NCBI GenBank assembly: GCA_035998495.1
Contig: DASYHP010000024.1
Span: forward strand, 124,001 to 188,000
DNA length: 64,000 nt
Direction of reading: 5' to 3'
Source: Mesorhizobium_B sp035998495
GTDB taxonomy: Bacteria; Pseudomonadota; Alphaproteobacteria; Rhizobiales; Rhizobiaceae
Below are positions 62,648 through 64,000 of the stretch, one piece after another. Positions within the stretch are counted from its first letter, which is position 1. The number at the start of each line of letters is the position of its first letter. The notes under the pieces are model-generated. The model worked only from the letters and a program-made list of their open reading frames with translations, did no database searches and was not told the origin of the DNA. Both the position numbers and the translations under genes were made by a program.

Positions 62648-62861
62648 GGGAAAGCTCCAAACACGGGAAAACGGTCGCCTTCACGCGAGTGGATGGGGGC
62701 GGCTCGTCGGACTGACGCTCATATAGTGCCGCCTGTTTTCCCTTGCGCTAGGGAAAGCGAAGCGCCGAGTCCGAAAAACGACAGGCGCATCCTCTTGCGA
62801 GAGCCATGCCTGCGAAAGGGTAAACGAAGCCTGAACGGCGATGCCGGCCAGGCTTGCCGGT

Positions 62862-64000
62862 TCAATCGCGGGCGCGGCGGCCGGCGCGCTCCTCGCGCGA
62901 ACGGCGGCGGGGCGCGCCGTCGCCATCGCCCACGTCTTTGCGCGGCGGCAGCTTCACTTCCCGACCGAGCTTCGGGAAGGGGTCGGCCTTGTTGGGCAGC
63001 GCCATGGCGTTCACGAACAACTGCTGGAAATGCGGCTCCAGCGCCGTCTCGATCTTCTCGATCTTCGACACTTCACGCTCGATCTCGCGGCGGTGGTCGC
63101 GGTTGAGCAGCGCCATCAGCGCGCCCGTGCCCGCCGCGTTGCCCACCGCCTTGACCTCGGAAAGATCGCAGTCGGGGATCAGGCCCAGCACCATCGCGTA
63201 TTTCGGGTCGATGAAGCTGCCGAAGGCGCCGGCGAAGCGGATCGCGTCGACCTGCGCCACGCCCTGCTTCTCCATGAGAAGCTTCACGCCGGCATAGAGC
63301 GCCGCCTTGGCGAGCTGGATGGCGCGCACGTCGTTCTGCGTCACGGCGATGCGGGGCTCGCCGTCGCGCAGCAGGTAGGAGAAGGTGCGGCCGGTCTGGA
63401 CGATGCGCGGGCTTTTCGCGGCCAGGCCGCCGTCCACCACGCCATCCTCGGAGATGATGCCCGAAAGATACATTTCCGCCACGACCTCGATGATCGCCGA
63501 GCCGCAGATGCCGGTGACGCCGGTCGCCGCCGCAGCGTCCTCAAAGCCCGGCTCGTCGGACCACTTGTCCGCGCCAATGATCTTGTAGCGCGGTTCCAGC
63601 GTCTGCGGGTCGATCCGCACGCGCTCGATCGCGCCGGGCGCGGCGCGCTGGCCCGACGAAATCTCCGCACCCTCGAAGGCCGGGCCGGTGGGGGAGGACG
63701 CCGCGACCACGCGGCTCCTGTTGCCCAGGACGATCTCGGCGTTCGTACCGACATCGACCAGGAGCATCATGCCGTCCTGCCGGTAGGGGCCTTCGGAGAG
63801 GGTCGCGCCGGCCGCGTCCGCGCCGACATGGCCGGCGATGCAGGGCAGCATGTAGATGCGCGCGCCGCGGCTTACTTCGACGTCGATCTCATGCGCCCAA
63901 AGCTGCAGCGCGCCCGAGACGGCGAGCGCGAAGGGGGCTTGGCCGAGCTCCGTCGGGTCTATCCCCAGGAACAGGTGGTGCATGATCGGGTTGCCCACGA
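62862..64000 (-). CDS. RACo-like/DUF4445 ASKHA protein, 5' end outside window
   Basis: The frame is open to the window edge, so the N-terminal part, where a ferredoxin-type iron-sulfur domain is usual, is missing. The visible 379 residues carry ASKHA-fold ATPase elements: LLVDVGTNAEIVLGNRSRVV (phosphate 1), ATGVTGICGSAIIEVVAEMY, and IRFAGAFGSFIDPKYAMVLG (adenosine region), with KAVGNAAGTGALMALLN. Such proteins reactivate oxidised corrinoid proteins by ATP-dependent reduction in methyl-transfer systems. The last 30 residues are Arg-rich. In aerobic alphaproteobacteria relatives go with split methionine synthase or amine demethylation systems; the partner genes would lie beyond the window. Confidence 0.85.
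   Translation of the reverse strand, partial: VGNPIMHHLFLGIDPTELGQAPFALAVSGALQLWAHEIDVEVSRGARIYMLPCIAGHVGADAAGATLSEGPYRQDGMMLLVDVGTNAEIVLGNRSRVVAASSPTGPAFEGAEISSGQRAAPGAIERVRIDPQTLEPRYKIIGADKWSDEPGFEDAAAATGVTGICGSAIIEVVAEMYLSGIISEDGVVDGGLAAKSPRIVQTGRTFSYLLRDGEPRIAVTQNDVRAIQLAKAALYAGVKLLMEKQGVAQVDAIRFAGAFGSFIDPKYAMVLGLIPDCDLSEVKAVGNAAGTGALMALLNRDHRREIEREVSKIEKIETALEPHFQQLFVNAMALPNKADPFPKLGREVKLPPRKDVGDGDGAPRRRSREERAGRRARD

Overview
The window is GC-rich, densely packed chromosomal DNA of an alphaproteobacterium, most likely of the order Hyphomicrobiales (Rhizobiales). This rests on the gene order folA-hflK-hflC-degP / serB-miaA / ilvB-ilvN / ilvC, a BA14K-type secreted protein, RIME-like intergenic palindromes, and several dimethylglycine-dehydrogenase-like FAD/GcvT proteins. 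The genus cannot be fixed from the sequence alone.

Region 1 (1-24.7 kb) is mostly conserved core: dihydrofolate reductase, the HflKC membrane complex, a DegP-type periplasmic protease, phosphoserine phosphatase and MiaA in a head-to-head pair whose start codons overlap, a diguanylate cyclase, a HerA-type ATPase, and acetolactate synthase preceded by a leader-peptide attenuator (17 codons containing Phe-Ile-Leu-Val-Val). A LysE-type exporter, a small RecD-like helicase, the Kup potassium transporter, a TetR regulator with its likely operator, ilvC, and a BA14K / endonuclease-fold / Nudix / PhzF group follow, ending at a tRNA-Lys(CTT) gene.

Region 2 (24.7-28.9 kb) is accessory. A 638-residue RTX-like protein with six C-terminal repeats lies between the intact tRNA-Lys and a degenerate copy of the 3' 45 nt of that tRNA (27171-27215), which looks like the two ends of a decayed island. 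Two small exported proteins and a basic helix-turn-helix protein follow.

Region 3 (28.9-36.8 kb, minus strand) is a tightly overlapping operon in the order ridA, creatininase-family gene, ureD, ureA, hupE/ureJ, ureB, lprI-like, ureC, DUF29 gene broken by an in-frame TGA, ureE, ureF, ureG. Divergent from it (36.95-43.7 kb, plus strand), behind a textbook sigma-54 promoter, are an NMT1-type ABC transporter, a cytosine-deaminase-like amidohydrolase, an FAD-linked oxidase and two flavodoxin-fold reductases. Together these look like a nitrogen-scavenging system that imports an N-rich ring compound, deaminates, oxidises or reduces it, and ends in urea and ammonia. The substrate is not known from the sequence.

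Region 4 (43.9-64 kb) centres on methylated-glycine-type catabolism: an XRE-cupin regulator, two FAD/GcvT fusion proteins and an aminotransferase on the minus strand, divergent from a nitroreductase and a DAO-type oxidase. A third FAD/GcvT protein, a von Willebrand-type protein, a GlxA/GbdR-type AraC regulator and the start-truncated end of a RACo-like corrinoid-protein reactivator lie further on. A chloroperoxidase-like hydrolase, a large MscS-type channel and a ferritin-like DUF892 protein sit between. Interspersed RIME-like repeats occur at about 19.0, 43.7, 47.7, 53.0 and 57.5 kb. One supplies the stop codon of a gene, and two copies share a hairpin with compensatory base-pair changes.
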